64,000 bases of DNA from positions 496,001-560,000 of the forward strand of contig OX337232.1 of the NCBI GenBank assembly GCA_946965045.2. The letters run 5' to 3'. The notes beneath the pieces are model-generated. The model saw only the letters and a program-made list of their open reading frames with translations. It ran no database searches and was not told the origin of the DNA. A program made the translations under genes and the position numbers. Position 1 is the stretch's first letter; each line of letters starts with the position of its first letter. The DNA is from Epithemia pelagica. Its lineage: Eukaryota; Bacillariophyta; Bacillariophyceae; Surirellales; Surirellaceae. Shown here in pieces: positions 1-10,216 of this stretch.

Positions 1-1
1 A

Positions 2-874
2 TTGGAACGATTGGTCTCCATGCCACGCATTGGCTTGTATACGGAATTGCGTCCCGCCATCGCAGACTGCTCCTCCTCCTCCTCATCATCATGGAGTAAT
101 AATAGGTTGTGGTATTATGGTCGAGGTCCGCATGAAAATTATCCCGACCGTCAAGCATCGACGGAATGGGGTGTGTTCGAAACCACACCATTCGACATGG
201 GTCATGACCAGTACATTGTGCCGGGAGAAAATGGATGTCGCTCGGACTGCGAATGGATTGCCTTTGGTGTTCCACCATCAGGGTCATCCAACGAGACAAC
301 ACATTGTGACGATGCCCGCAACAACAACAAAACCAACAACAAGGTGGATGGCTTGTTGATTGTTTCCACTTCGTCAAGTCGTTCCTCGTTGCAACCAGGC
401 AATGCTCCATGCAATAAGCCATCCGTCTTTCATTGCAGTGCATTGGTGCATTCCGCAGTGGATTTGGAAACCGCACATACCCATGCCGATTTGCAAACCT
501 TGACGGCCACATCCTTGAAGAATACTGCCACCGACCCTCCAACCACCACCACGACAGGATCGTCCGTGGTGTGTCTGTTGTTGGACGATCAACTCATGGG
601 TGTGGGGCAAGCCATCCGTGTGGGCAACGGTTCATCCGAGTATTGTTCGTATGTGGATCCCGACTGTCGCGTTTCTTTTTCGAGTGCTGCGGCTGCGGTG
701 TACGAGTATTCCATTGCCCTCTGTCCCCTGGTCGCCCCGTCCTCCCATCCGGACGACCGGTGGCTGGATCCATTCACTGTATCGTACGTGGCCCGAGCCG
801 TGGCAACGCACCACCATTGTCCGAAACTACTACAACAACGGCGATTGGGTACCAACCGCAGGAGCGGCAGCTGA
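2..874 (+). CDS. Beta-galactosidase (GH2, LacZ type), C-terminal part
   Basis: The frame is open from the window edge to a TGA at 872-874, so only the 3' end (about 290 codons) is present. The translation contains the block R-I-G-L followed by W-Y-Y-G-R-G-P-H-E-N-Y-P-D-R, then Y-I-V-P-G-E-N-G-C-R-S-D. Further on is a D-D-x-x-M-G-V-G motif and a tyrosine/serine-rich end. This order matches the last domain (small-chain/domain 5) of LacZ-type beta-galactosidases, which caps the active site of the GH2 barrel and hydrolyses terminal beta-galactosides. Three Ser/Asn/Thr-rich inserts not usual in bacterial LacZ interrupt the domain, as is common in diatom proteins. Catalytic glutamates would lie upstream of the window. 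Family assignment is firm; substrate is inferred. Confidence 0.85.
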   Translation: MERLVSMPRIGLYTELRPAIADCSSSSSSSWSNNRLWYYGRGPHENYPDRQASTEWGVFETTPFDMGHDQYIVPGENGCRSDCEWIAFGVPPSGSSNETTHCDDARNNNKTNNKVDGLLIVSTSSSRSSLQPGNAPCNKPSVFHCSALVHSAVDLETAHTHADLQTLTATSLKNTATDPPTTTTTGSSVVCLLLDDQLMGVGQAIRVGNGSSEYCSYVDPDCRVSFSSAAAAVYEYSIALCPLVAPSSHPDDRWLDPFTVSYVARAVATHHHCPKLLQQRRLGTNRRSGS

Positions 875-1489
875 GAACCGTGTGTGTACCATCCACTGGG
901 AACAGACTCCCAAAAAAGAGGGGGACGACGACAACAACAACGACAGTTGGAAACCACACAAAAAAGCACCACATCCAAACACTGCGCGCAAGGTCCCAAC
1001 ACGAAACAACAACAAAAACCGCGGCGACAACAGGACGATTCCCTCTCACATTCCGTTGTGGGGTTTTGTGGGTGTGGTGTCGTTCGGATGGATGACACCT
1101 CCACAGAATGCCGAGCCAGTGTTTCCCACACTCCATACAATAGACCACCCTGTGTGGGAAATGAATGTGGTTCGGCAACTGTGGACCAAAAGGAGGACAC
1201 CAAGACGCGCATCCTCAAAATAAGTCACCATCACACTCTCTCTATAATACGACAGAGAAATCCATTCCACGGTCCTGTTATCGAATGCTAATACTTACTA
1301 CCAGTGATTCTCCGTGGAGGATCCTATCATGGATCTAACCAAAATAGACAAAACATAATTGGTACCATAGACCGAGGAACTGTGCGTATATAGAAATCCT
1401 TGTTCCAACATGTGTGATATTTTGTGGATCCATATATGAGGAAGAAGAGGTGTGTGTGTCATTCCGGATCACACGGTGGAGCGGTCCCA
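875..1489. other. Intergenic, no gene seen
   Basis: Downstream of the beta-galactosidase stop. The first 350 bases are Asn/Thr-codon-like (CAA/ACA rich), and open frames here are not conserved or recognisable. No RNA gene or repeat was found. Confidence 0.5.
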
Positions 1490-1680
1490 ACACAACGAAC
1501 CGTCGACGCAGTCCACGCGTGCTGTGGAAACAACCTACCTAGGTGGACCCAATAGTGTCCAAAAAGAGGAATCTGCCAATGGTGAGGAATCAACCGAGGC
1601 GGGTTCGCCGAAACTCGCCTCTTGTAATTCCTCGCCATTGGCAGCTTCCCCTTGTTGGACAATATAGTGGGTCCATCTAG
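1490..1680. repeat. Imperfect palindrome made of two family A 3' ends
   Basis: Arms 1541-1607 (plus sense) and 1614-1680 (minus sense) are the same family A 3' coding sequence, meeting tail to tail across about six bases. Both arms carry GGACCCA, then TGTCCAA, CTGCCAATGG, GAGGAAT and GAGGCG. The plus arm extends left to about 1490 with further family A similarity (CGCAGTC-ACGCG region). It is therefore a remnant of a plus-strand copy abutting the minus-strand copy A1. Confidence 0.75.
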
Positions 1681-2312
1681 GATATGTTTCCAGCTTTGTC
1701 TAGTGCAGCAGCACGATGATTCACGGCTGCAGGTACGGGTCCTTTTGTTCGGACAACGTTGGACCCGTTGGTCTGCTGAGACGTGCTGGCAGCATCAGTG
1801 TTGTTCCCGTCAATGCTTGACAGGCCCTGTTCTTGTTGGTCTTGACGTTTGACCTCTCCCACCGGAGGCGGTGGAGGCTGCCGTGCACGGAGTGCTTGAT
1901 CCAGTGCGGCGGATACCTCTGCTTGATCCGGCGGGTTTTCCGCAAGACTTGGCACATACGCCTGAATTGTGACAATAACCGAGGACCGCACAGCATCCAC
2001 ATCACCAAGAAGGGCATTGCGATAGTGGTCGATAAACCCAGTAGGCAACGAATTCACCCATTCTTCAAGGCTATTGTACTTGGTCACTTAGCGTGATTTT
2101 TGGTCGGACGTGGTGGTGGTGGCGACGGCCCTTTTCTGGTACGATACGTTGCTTCTCTGGACAGTAGTTGCGGAGCAGCTGGTGGTACTCGATCGAACCG
2201 TTCTCACATCGTCCGTGTCGTCGTCGTCGTCATTGTCTGCTGCTGCGTTCGGTTCGGAACGGACCTTGTCGTCGTCGTCCAACGGGCGATCCAGTAGTGT
2301 TTCCATCGACAT
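1677..2312 (-). pseudogene. Family A copy 1 (A1), stopped by one in-frame TAA
   Basis: ATG at 2312 (M-S-M-E-T) is the counterpart of the start in A2-A4, and the sequence just upstream (GGGAGGCGCC then CGCTGCGCTCCGAATCAT) is shared with A2. The frame runs through an Asp/Asn-rich stretch and the family block VRTVRSSTTSCSATTVQRSN to a TAA at 2088-2090. It then continues in the same frame with Y-N-S-L-E-E-W and N-P-P-D-Q-A-E-V-S-A-A-L to a TAG at 1677-1679. A4 has CCA in place of the TAA codon. The last third is also divergent from the other copies and ends in a palindrome with another copy. A nonsense-mutated copy is the simplest reading; readthrough cannot be excluded. Function unknown. Confidence 0.7.
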
Positions 2313-2892
2313 ATGATTCGGAGCGCAGCGACACGGAATGGAAAGAGTCGGCGCCTCCCTTTCGATTATAATATGTTTGTCTTGTTGCTTCCGTTGGATG
2401 GTCTTTGTTTGTCGGCGATTGTGGGTGCGGGATGCGGGAACTCTCTCTCCGCTCCCAAAAAAGCCACGTACGCGTTCGTTCGTTCGTTCGTTTCTGTCGT
2501 TCGGGACTCGGGACTGTCGTGCGTTACCTCTTTGAGGAGGGTCGCGCGGCGTGCGCCAACGACCGGTCGCTCCTCTAGCTAGGCTTGCTACCCGGAAAAG
2601 GTTTCTGGATGACAACGTACCCGGAGGTTGTGACCCCGGACGCCACAAAAAGGTCATTCCACATGGCAACACACCTCTCTCTCTTTGGATAGATACTATA
2701 CCGTATATTCGATTCGAGTGGTCGTCGTCCAGTTCATTGTGGTTCGGACGACACAAGCTCCAGTGTTGGAAGAAGAACAGAGTACTCGTATTGTACTGGA
2801 ATAGTAAAAGAGAGTGGAAGAAGAAGAAGAAAAAGGGCGAGGCCGTATAATATCGAATTGGTCGATCCATAATATAGTACCAAAAGATAAGA
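2313..2892. promoter_or_regulatory. Divergent intergenic region between A1 and the TPLATE-like gene
   Basis: The 580 bases between two divergent starts must hold both promoters. Visible are a GTTC tetranucleotide run near 2473-2492, and purine-rich AAG/GAA repeats about 40-75 bases upstream of the plus-strand ATG. I cannot point to a convincing TATA box. Confidence 0.35.
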
Positions 2893-5800
2893 ATGAGTGC
2901 TTCTTCGCTCAACGCGAGCAACAAATCGATGGAAGGTGGTGGTGAACCATCCTCCGCACAATCGCAACCCTCCAAATTGGACGCTGGCAGTAGTGGCGAT
3001 GGAGATGGTTCCTCTCAACAACAACACTCCCAATCTCATCAACAACAACAACCCTTGAGCAGCGATGCCTTGCAACAACAACAGCCCAAAAAGCACAAGG
3101 AAGATGTCGTGACAGGCTTGGCCTTGACCTTTCCCAAAGGAACGACCGCGGTGGATTTGGATGCCGTTCCAGCGAGTGAAGTGGGGGTGCAGGATCCGAC
3201 GCCGTACTTGTCGGCCTTGCGCGACGATCATTCCAGTCTCCGATTGGTGACGCGAGCCTTGCAACATTGTTGTCAATTTGCCGGTCAGGGCAGTCAAGCC
3301 ATGGCCACCAATGAATCATATTTGTATTGTTCTTCGTCCGTCGTGCATGTTCCCAGTTATACCAAGGTGGTCTCGCAACATGTCATTGCCAGTATTACGG
3401 AATGTTTGCAACAACACAAGGATCGCACCTGTCGGATTTTGGCGGCCCAAACCTTGGCTCTGGTGGGACAAGCGGCCTATGCGCAATTGCGACCGAGTCC
3501 ATTGCTGGCCACCTTGCGGGATGCGACCGTCGTGGCGCGGTTGGAAGATGAAGTCGGAGCCGAATTGCCCACGGCTCTCATTACCGCCGTTTTGCAGGAA
3601 GACGACGATGGTGTCTCGTCGCATGCCTTGCAAGCCTTGGGACGCTTTTGGAATTTGCAAGTGCCCGATGCCAGTAGTGCCACATCGGTCGCTTCCTCCG
3701 CGACTTCGTTTGGCGCCGTGGTCCATCGGGCCTTGCGATCCTTGACGGCGCCCGGCGTCGCCGTCACGGCACCGACCGTCCAAGCCTTGGTCGATGAAGA
3801 TGTGAGTATTGTCGCGACGGAATTGGCCACGCGGTGTTTGCAAACGGTCGTGGTGCCCCGATTGTGGTCCGTCGTGGAACGTGTCGTTCGGTATACCAAT
3901 CCCCTCGCCCTGGCGCGGGCCATTCCCGTCGTGACGGCCGCCCTCTGTTTTGCCTGGCAAACCTCGCAGGGACAACTCTTTGGCATGACGCGACACGTGC
4001 ATGCCAAACAATGGTCGACCGTCCATGCGGCCGAAATGGTACAAACCTGGGTCCACGCGGTCCTACTGCCCACCTTGCAACAAGCCGTGCAGGGTCATGT
4101 CTTGTGGACAACCGCCTTGGCCGCCTTGCAACTCGTCCAGGCCGGCAGTTTGATTGGACCGGCACCGCCCACGTGGACGACCACACTGGGCAAGAGTATT
4201 TGTCACGTGCAACACGAAGCCTTGACGGCAACACCCCTGTCGTTGCAACACAAGTTGCATGGAGTGGCCACCATTCTCGTGGCCAGTCGGACCGTACCCT
4301 TTCCCGAACGCTGTCCCCTCCTCTTTCCCTTGGTGGAACTGGTACTGGCCTTGCCCAGTACCACGCGCGTCCCCCTCGGTGTCCTGTCACCCGGTCTCGT
4401 CTTGCCGGAATATACCAATCATGCCGCGGCGACACGAAAATCCAATTCCTCCAACAACAACACTACTAGTAGTAGTAATACGTGGTTGGTCCAAGATGCT
4501 CGGTTGGGACATCATACGCGACGTCCCACCCGCATTCCCTATTGGACCGAATTGGCATTGAGTTTTTTTCTCGATGGTCCCACACCCTCCCGCGCCGATT
4601 TGACTTATACCCAAACCGCCGCCACAGCCGCGGCCGCCGCTGGTCCCTCGAGCAGTGCCGCGGCCAGCAGTATTCATGGGACCAAACAAACGGCCGCGGC
4701 GACCGCTGCCACGGCCGCGGCCGGGGGAGGACGGCCCGAAGCGCTCAAAAAGTTTTTTCATTTGGCTACCGTGTCCAGTGTCATTTCCGATGCTTCCTTT
4801 TCAAATGCCCGGTCCACACCCCTCTTACCCCGCGATGAATTGCTCGTGGCCTTTACGACCGTTGCCATTGCCTGTGGACGACGCTTTCGAGGAGGACCCG
4901 TCGATCCCACGCGAGCCGCCGCCGCGGCAGCCAGTGCCACCACAGCCGCGGCCGTGTCCTGGCCCTTGACCGATCCCAGTGCACCCGCTGTCGAAGAATG
5001 GTTGCAATTGTCCTGGATTGTCTTGACCGCCTTTGTGCCCTGTGTCAATATGCCACCCTCCCCACGCAAGGCGTCGTCCAATAACAATAATACCAACAAC
5101 AACAATGCTCCCACATATTTGGAGGAAGATTTGAGTTTGAGTACAGCGGGGTTGACCCTCTATGTCCAATTGTTGCAAGAATATTTGCATTTTGCCGGAC
5201 TCTTGCATCCCGGATCGTCCGTGGCACTCAAACTCGTGGCCAATGCCTGTCCACCGCACTTGTTGTGGGATCAATTGTCCGAATCAGCCTCCTTTTTGGC
5301 TCGTCTCGAAGCCGTCGATATGGGTTTGTTGGACAATACGACCAAATTACTCAATGAAATTGTCTCGCGCGAAATGACCAAGAGTGGAGGAATTCCCTCT
5401 CATCACATGAGACTCTTTTGCCTCGCCTTGGCCTCCGATCATTGGATGCAAGGACGCGTCGCCGCCATTCGCAAACAATTTGAATCCACGGGAGGATTTG
5501 GCGGAGGCAACAGTTCGCATAGCAATTCCAGTGGCAATCACAGCAACAGCATTCCACCCTTGGATGCCGCCTCGGCCCGGGAAATTATCTTGGCCCTCAG
5601 TCCGAAACGCATCTTGACCAAAATTTTTCAAGCTCATGTTCCACCCGTCGATGCCGAAGGGAAAAAGAAAAAGGATCCCATCAAACGCTTGACCGTCGAG
5701 ACGGTACGCGTATGCGTGGCTTGTATTGAAAACATTGCCCTCATTGCCTGCGATTGGCGCAAACGATTTCCACCCACGGCGGCCAATAGCAACTCGGCGC

Positions 5801-7377
5801 AACAACAAGAGCCCAAACATGTCGTGTCCGTCGCCGTCGGTGTCTTGCAAGGCAAGGTGGATGAAACTCCCATGAATGAGACGATTAAAACAATCATGGC
5901 CCCCATTTGTGAGGCAGCCGTAAGTCGGATTCAATCCTTTTACGAATCCGATTTGGGCGGTCAAGATTCCTTTCCCGCTTCGGAATTGGTGATGCAAAAT
6001 GTCAAGACCAAAATCAAACCCTTGGTGTCGTCCTCCTCGTCTAAACCACCCATTATTACCAAGGACGATTATGCTCGTGGCTACTTGATGCAATTGTGTC
6101 GCTCCCTCGTGCAGAGTTTGGCCGAACAAGCGGTTCATTCCTTGCCACCCACCGATACCGAAGGCACCCGTCCGGCTCGATCGACCAATTGGTTGCGGTT
6201 GGTCGTGCCACCACCCATTATGGCCGAATCGCGCGATGGACGTGTCTTGGGACATCGCCTACCCACGACGCATCAATCGTTTGGCTCTACGGCCCAGGTC
6301 GTTTCGGCCGGATCCGATCCGGTGGCCCTCCTCGTGGCCTATACACCGCGACGCTACTTTCGACACGATGGAGAAGATGAATTTCGAACCACCATTCTCG
6401 TACATGTCTACAATACAACCAATTTCGAATTTACCGATGGGTTACGATTGGAATTGGCGCTGGTGAATCAAGGGGAATACCATTTTGATCATGATCCCAT
6501 GATGGAACAAGATGTCTTGAAACGAGCCGTCATGGAATCACTGGGACTGAGCGAAGACGATCTCGTCCAGCCACCTTTGACATCGGCCTCGGTCGTGTGT
6601 CAACAAGAATTGACGCCGGGCGAATACTTGTCCTGGGAAGTCGCTTTGGATCAAATTCCGATCGGAGAAGGCATTTGTGTCATTCCCTCCGTGACCTTTC
6701 CCAATGTTCCCAAGGAACCTGTCGATTCGGGTGCCAAATGGATGGGGGAAGCCAAACCGCAAAGTGGCGATTCCAGTACGATTAATACGGGTGGAGGCGA
6801 AAGCACTGGTGGGAATCCAGGCGGAGAAGATGACTTTCAAGTCACAACGGGCGATGGTGGTCGTCGTGGTGTCAAAGATACTGAACCACCGTCGGAACCC
6901 GTTACCATTGTGGGAGAAGCCATGCCCTTGCCGCCCATGATTCAAATGCAACCTTGCCCGCTCATCTTTTTGCGGGATCGATGGGGCGATATGGATGCCT
7001 TTCGACTCTTGTGGTTCCGCCTGCCCTATCATGTCCCGGAAATTCCATTGGCCCTGGCACGAAACAAGGACGACATGGGTCATTTTGACAACAAGGCCAA
7101 TCATTTAATGCGAGCCTTGGCCAACATGTCTAGTTTGGTGTGGAATGGCGAGGCTATTCCGGGTGGCTATGTGACGCGTGCCTGGGCCTTTTCCACCCTG
7201 TATGGACAACGCATCTTGGCCGTCTTATCGGAATCGGATAGCGACAAGAAATTGGCCTTGCATTTCCGCGGCGACGATCGTCATGTCCTCTATGGACTCG
7301 TAGGACCCCTCCGCAACCGACAACGGGTCGTGGCGGCACTCACCCCGGAATTTGAACCAGTTCAACTGTTGGATTAG
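2893..7377 (+). CDS. TPLATE-like large HEAT/appendage protein (TSET complex candidate)
   Basis: A single intronless frame of 1494 residues. Residues 1-75 are Ser/Gln-rich and disordered. Residues about 80-1100 are helix-rich with HEAT-like pairs, broken by Ala/Ser/Asn-rich inserts (near 510-540, 570-615, 860-900). From about 1140 a beta-rich segment starts S-D-P-V-A-L-L-V-A-Y and contains V-H-V-Y-N-T-T-N-F-E. From about 1355 comes P-C-P-L-I-F-L-R-D-R-W, and later G-G-Y-V-T-R-A-W-A-F. As I recall it, plant TPLATE has the same order: helical trunk, 'SDP' appendage start, 'QPYKIPLTELLLPHK' platform and a 'GGFVGMM' segment. TPLATE is the large subunit of the TSET/TPLATE adaptor in clathrin-mediated endocytosis. 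ATG 2893 is the first in frame. The alternative is another coat/adaptor large subunit. Confidence 0.5.
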   Translation: MSASSLNASNKSMEGGGEPSSAQSQPSKLDAGSSGDGDGSSQQQHSQSHQQQQPLSSDALQQQQPKKHKEDVVTGLALTFPKGTTAVDLDAVPASEVGVQDPTPYLSALRDDHSSLRLVTRALQHCCQFAGQGSQAMATNESYLYCSSSVVHVPSYTKVVSQHVIASITECLQQHKDRTCRILAAQTLALVGQAAYAQLRPSPLLATLRDATVVARLEDEVGAELPTALITAVLQEDDDGVSSHALQALGRFWNLQVPDASSATSVASSATSFGAVVHRALRSLTAPGVAVTAPTVQALVDEDVSIVATELATRCLQTVVVPRLWSVVERVVRYTNPLALARAIPVVTAALCFAWQTSQGQLFGMTRHVHAKQWSTVHAAEMVQTWVHAVLLPTLQQAVQGHVLWTTALAALQLVQAGSLIGPAPPTWTTTLGKSICHVQHEALTATPLSLQHKLHGVATILVASRTVPFPERCPLLFPLVELVLALPSTTRVPLGVLSPGLVLPEYTNHAAATRKSNSSNNNTTSSSNTWLVQDARLGHHTRRPTRIPYWTELALSFFLDGPTPSRADLTYTQTAATAAAAAGPSSSAAASSIHGTKQTAAATAATAAAGGGRPEALKKFFHLATVSSVISDASFSNARSTPLLPRDELLVAFTTVAIACGRRFRGGPVDPTRAAAAAASATTAAAVSWPLTDPSAPAVEEWLQLSWIVLTAFVPCVNMPPSPRKASSNNNNTNNNNAPTYLEEDLSLSTAGLTLYVQLLQEYLHFAGLLHPGSSVALKLVANACPPHLLWDQLSESASFLARLEAVDMGLLDNTTKLLNEIVSREMTKSGGIPSHHMRLFCLALASDHWMQGRVAAIRKQFESTGGFGGGNSSHSNSSGNHSNSIPPLDAASAREIILALSPKRILTKIFQAHVPPVDAEGKKKKDPIKRLTVETVRVCVACIENIALIACDWRKRFPPTAANSNSAQQQEPKHVVSVAVGVLQGKVDETPMNETIKTIMAPICEAAVSRIQSFYESDLGGQDSFPASELVMQNVKTKIKPLVSSSSSKPPIITKDDYARGYLMQLCRSLVQSLAEQAVHSLPPTDTEGTRPARSTNWLRLVVPPPIMAESRDGRVLGHRLPTTHQSFGSTAQVVSAGSDPVALLVAYTPRRYFRHDGEDEFRTTILVHVYNTTNFEFTDGLRLELALVNQGEYHFDHDPMMEQDVLKRAVMESLGLSEDDLVQPPLTSASVVCQQELTPGEYLSWEVALDQIPIGEGICVIPSVTFPNVPKEPVDSGAKWMGEAKPQSGDSSTINTGGGESTGGNPGGEDDFQVTTGDGGRRGVKDTEPPSEPVTIVGEAMPLPPMIQMQPCPLIFLRDRWGDMDAFRLLWFRLPYHVPEIPLALARNKDDMGHFDNKANHLMRALANMSSLVWNGEAIPGGYVTRAWAFSTLYGQRILAVLSESDSDKKLALHFRGDDRHVLYGLVGPLRNRQRVVAALTPEFEPVQLLD

Positions 7378-8275
7378 ACCTCCTTCTTTTGTTGTGTTCT
7401 TTTGGATGAAGGATTGCCTTTTGGCGTTTTCAAGAATCGCACAGAAATTTTTGCACTTTGGATCCTACAGATCTATAAAGCTGTGTTGGGAAAGCCCTTG
7501 TTGGGAAGTTGACTCTCCTTTGTGGGACAGAGGAGGAGGATGATGAAGACTGCTTGTCGCTGGTACGCTTTGTATTCCGTGATTCTGAATGGCATCCCTC
7601 ATTCATCCTCGATGACATGGTGGGAAAAGCGAATGTCCAAAATCTACCATTGCGATTGAATATGGTATGGTCCGTGACTGCGAAAAGGCTCCAGAAATGT
7701 TTTGGACCAAATGGTTATTGCTGGTATACGGTACCACGAACGTTCTTGTACCAAAACAGTCCACGGAGGACTCTCTCTATCCGTAATCCATCCGTAATCC
7801 TTGTACATGATTTCTATATGCACATTGGTGCACCAAGGTATCGTCTACCTCTCGGTCTATGCTACGAATGATGTTTCTTCTATTATATTCTTTCACAATC
7901 AATCATGATCTTCCCCGGAGAATCACCAATGGTAGTAGTAGTATCGTAGGACCGTCGAATGGATCACACATCAATGACGATTTGTCGTGGGCCGATCGTT
8001 GTCATCCGTTATCCGTGTCAGTGTCCTGTTGCACCCTATCTCCTCACCAAAGCGCTGTTTCTGTTTTCGCGGCACATGTCCTCTAAAAGAGGAGCGACCG
8101 TAGTTTGCGCACGCCGGGCGACCCTCTCAACACACGACAGAACCCGAACACGATCGAGCGGATTTCCCGCACCCCGCCATCACACAGACCAAAAGACCAC
8201 AAACGAAGCAAGGCAAACATCCGAACAAGGGGGAGGCGCCCACTCCTTCCATTCCTTGGCGCTGCGCTCCGAATC
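7378..8275. other. Intergenic, about 0.9 kb, no gene seen
   Basis: Between the TPLATE-like stop and A2. The last 200 bases are CA/GA-rich, and the final 60 before the A2 ATG match the A1 leader (GGGAGGCGCC, then CGCTGCGCTCCGAATCAT). They are probably the A2 leader or promoter. Confidence 0.4.
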
Positions 8276-9190
8276 ATGTCGATTCCAACACAACTGTATC
8301 ATCCGTCGGATGACGACGACGACGACAAGGTCCGTTCCGAACAGCAAGCAGCAGCAGACACCGACGACGACGACGACACGGACGATGTGAGAACGGTTCG
8401 ATCGAGTACCACCAGCTGTTCCGCCACCACTGTCCAGAGAAGCAACGTATCGTACCAGAAAAGGGCCGCCGCCACCACCACCACTACCATGTCCGACCAA
8501 AAATCACGCCACCAAGCAACCCAGTACAACAGCCTTCAAGAATGGGCAATTTCTTTGGATTCTGACAAGTATATCCACGACCTTCGCGATGGACTTGATG
8601 ATGATGCTGGGCGGTCCTGGATTCTTGGTACAGTTCTGTCGCGTGTGCCAAGTCGTAAGAACAACCCGCCGGATCAAGCAGAGGTATCCGCCGCATTGGA
8701 GCAAGCACTCTGTGCACGTCAGCCCGTACCGCCTCCTCTTGTGCTTCAAGACATGATTCGACCCCCAAAACCAGGACTGTCGAACCTTGGTGAGGAGACC
8801 AACGCTAATACGGATGCAGACAGCACGTCCCTGCAGACCAACGGGTCCAATGCTGCCGGAGGAGACGGAAGCGTCATGGCAGCCATGGAGCTTGGTGGTG
8901 CTGCTTCTGGAGCTGCTAAAGCTGCAAACATCCCAGATGGACCCAACAATAGTGTCGACCAAGTGGAATCATCCGCCCACGAGGAGACGACAACATCCGA
9001 GGCGGGTTCCTCCGAACGGGAACCGGAGCAAAATGCCCATGGTGCAAAGCGCAGCAAGGTAGCACGGACAGTTTGCTCCTGTTTTCGATCGGATGAACCC
9101 GCCTCTAGTAATCCGAAGAATAATGACGACGACGATCGCAAATACAAGAAGCAATGTCGGAAACAAGGATCTAGGTGGGGCCAAGAGTAA
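8276..9190 (+). CDS. Family A copy 2 (A2), unrecognised acidic protein
   Basis: 304 residues from ATG 8276, chosen because A1, A3 and A4 all start at the same M-S-I/M position with a shared leader. The frame is open further upstream, but that part is not conserved. Order of features: Asp-rich run (residues about 12-40), conserved VRTVRSSTTSCSATTVQRSN block, Thr run, then a predicted helical domain beginning Y-N-S-L-Q-E-W and ending N-P-P-D-Q-A-E-V-S-A-A-L-E-Q-A-L-x-A-R-Q-P. A low-complexity acidic linker follows. The C-terminus is unlike A3/A4: longer, with K-R-S-K-V and a Cys pair (C-S-C-F) before a basic tail. No known domain is recognised. Likely soluble; the basic patches could be nuclear targeting, which is a guess. 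Confidence 0.7.
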   Translation: MSIPTQLYHPSDDDDDDKVRSEQQAAADTDDDDDTDDVRTVRSSTTSCSATTVQRSNVSYQKRAAATTTTTMSDQKSRHQATQYNSLQEWAISLDSDKYIHDLRDGLDDDAGRSWILGTVLSRVPSRKNNPPDQAEVSAALEQALCARQPVPPPLVLQDMIRPPKPGLSNLGEETNANTDADSTSLQTNGSNAAGGDGSVMAAMELGGAASGAAKAANIPDGPNNSVDQVESSAHEETTTSEAGSSEREPEQNAHGAKRSKVARTVCSCFRSDEPASSNPKNNDDDDRKYKKQCRKQGSRWGQE

Positions 9191-9430
9191 CATTAAACTA
9201 CCTAGAACGAATCTGGATTACGGTACAATGTGATTGGGTATTCGGCTAGGACCCAGCGCATCCTGCGCACGGCGGCTTTTTCTCAAGTTTTCAAGCAAAC
9301 ACACACACGCCCGGGGCACATCGACGACACAATCAGTACCCCCAACCACAGCACAAGAGCACGAGACCAGCAACACAAGCAGAAAGGGAGGCGCCGAAAG
9401 TCATCCACTCAATTCATTGTCGCTCTCATA

Positions 9431-10216
9431 ATGTCGATTCAAACACAAATTTATCGCCCTTTCGACAAGGTCCCTTTCGACAAGGTCAGCCACCGTTCCG
9501 AACAGGAAGCAGAGGAGGACGACGACACGGACGATTTGAGAACGGTTCGATCGAGTACCACCAGCTGCTCCGCAACCACTGTCCAGAGAAGCAACGTATC
9601 GTACCAGAAAAGGGCCGCCACCACCACCACCACCATCATGTCTGACCCAAAATCACGCCGCCAAGAAACCCAGTACAACAGCCTTCAAGAATGGGCAAAT
9701 TCTTTGGATTCTGACAAGTATATCCACTTCTTACGCGATGGACTTGATGATGATGCTGGGCGGTCCTGGATTCTTAGTATAGTTCTGTCGCGTGTGCCAA
9801 GTCGTAAGAACAACCCGCCGGATCAAGCAGAGGTATCCGCCGCATTGGAGCAAGCACTTGTTGCACGGCAGCCTCCACCGGGAGAGATCAATCGTCAAGA
9901 CCAAGAAGAACAGGGCCTGTCAAGCATTGACGGGAACAACACTGATGCTGACAGTACCTCTCAGCAAACCCACGGGTCTATCCGAACCCAAAACACCATC
10001 GGCGCAGTCAACGCGCTGGTCAGTCTTCGGGGTGTTGCAGGAAACAATCCTGGTGGACCCAATATTATAGTCCAAGAAGGAGAATCCGCCCATGCCGACG
10101 AATCAAAAGAGGCGGTTTCAGCTAACCAGGAACAGCAACAACCTGCCCGTGCTCCAAAGCGCAATGCTCCAAAGAATAATGAGGACGATAACAAAAACAA
10201 GAAGAAGTGTCCTTGA
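9431..10216 (+). CDS. Family A copy 3 (A3), unrecognised acidic protein
   Basis: 261 residues from ATG 9431 (M-S-I-Q-T-Q-I-Y). It has a short internal repeat F-D-K-V-P-F-D-K-V, then an acidic E-E-D-D-D-T-D-D run, the VRTVRSSTTSCSATTVQRSN block, Thr run, and the Y-N-S-L-Q-E-W to N-P-P-D-Q-A-E-V-S-A-A-L domain nearly identical to A2. The domain is followed by P-P-P-G-E-I-N-R-Q-D-Q-E-E-Q-G-L-S-S-I-D-G. The C-terminal half, including V-N-A-L-V-S-L-R-G-V-A-G-N-N-P-G-G, matches A4. It ends in a Lys-rich tail. The N-domain resembles A2 but the C-terminal half resembles A4, so the copies may be mosaic. Function unknown. Confidence 0.7.
   Translation: MSIQTQIYRPFDKVPFDKVSHRSEQEAEEDDDTDDLRTVRSSTTSCSATTVQRSNVSYQKRAATTTTTIMSDPKSRRQETQYNSLQEWANSLDSDKYIHFLRDGLDDDAGRSWILSIVLSRVPSRKNNPPDQAEVSAALEQALVARQPPPGEINRQDQEEQGLSSIDGNNTDADSTSQQTHGSIRTQNTIGAVNALVSLRGVAGNNPGGPNIIVQEGESAHADESKEAVSANQEQQQPARAPKRNAPKNNEDDNKNKKKCP

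Noticed and set aside
433-1223. Overlapping frames opposite and beside the beta-galactosidase
   Set aside because: They follow from CAA/ACA/TCC-type low-complexity codons read in other frames.
7509-7871. 120-codon frame after the TPLATE-like gene
   Set aside because: No motif, no copy elsewhere, and no supporting context.
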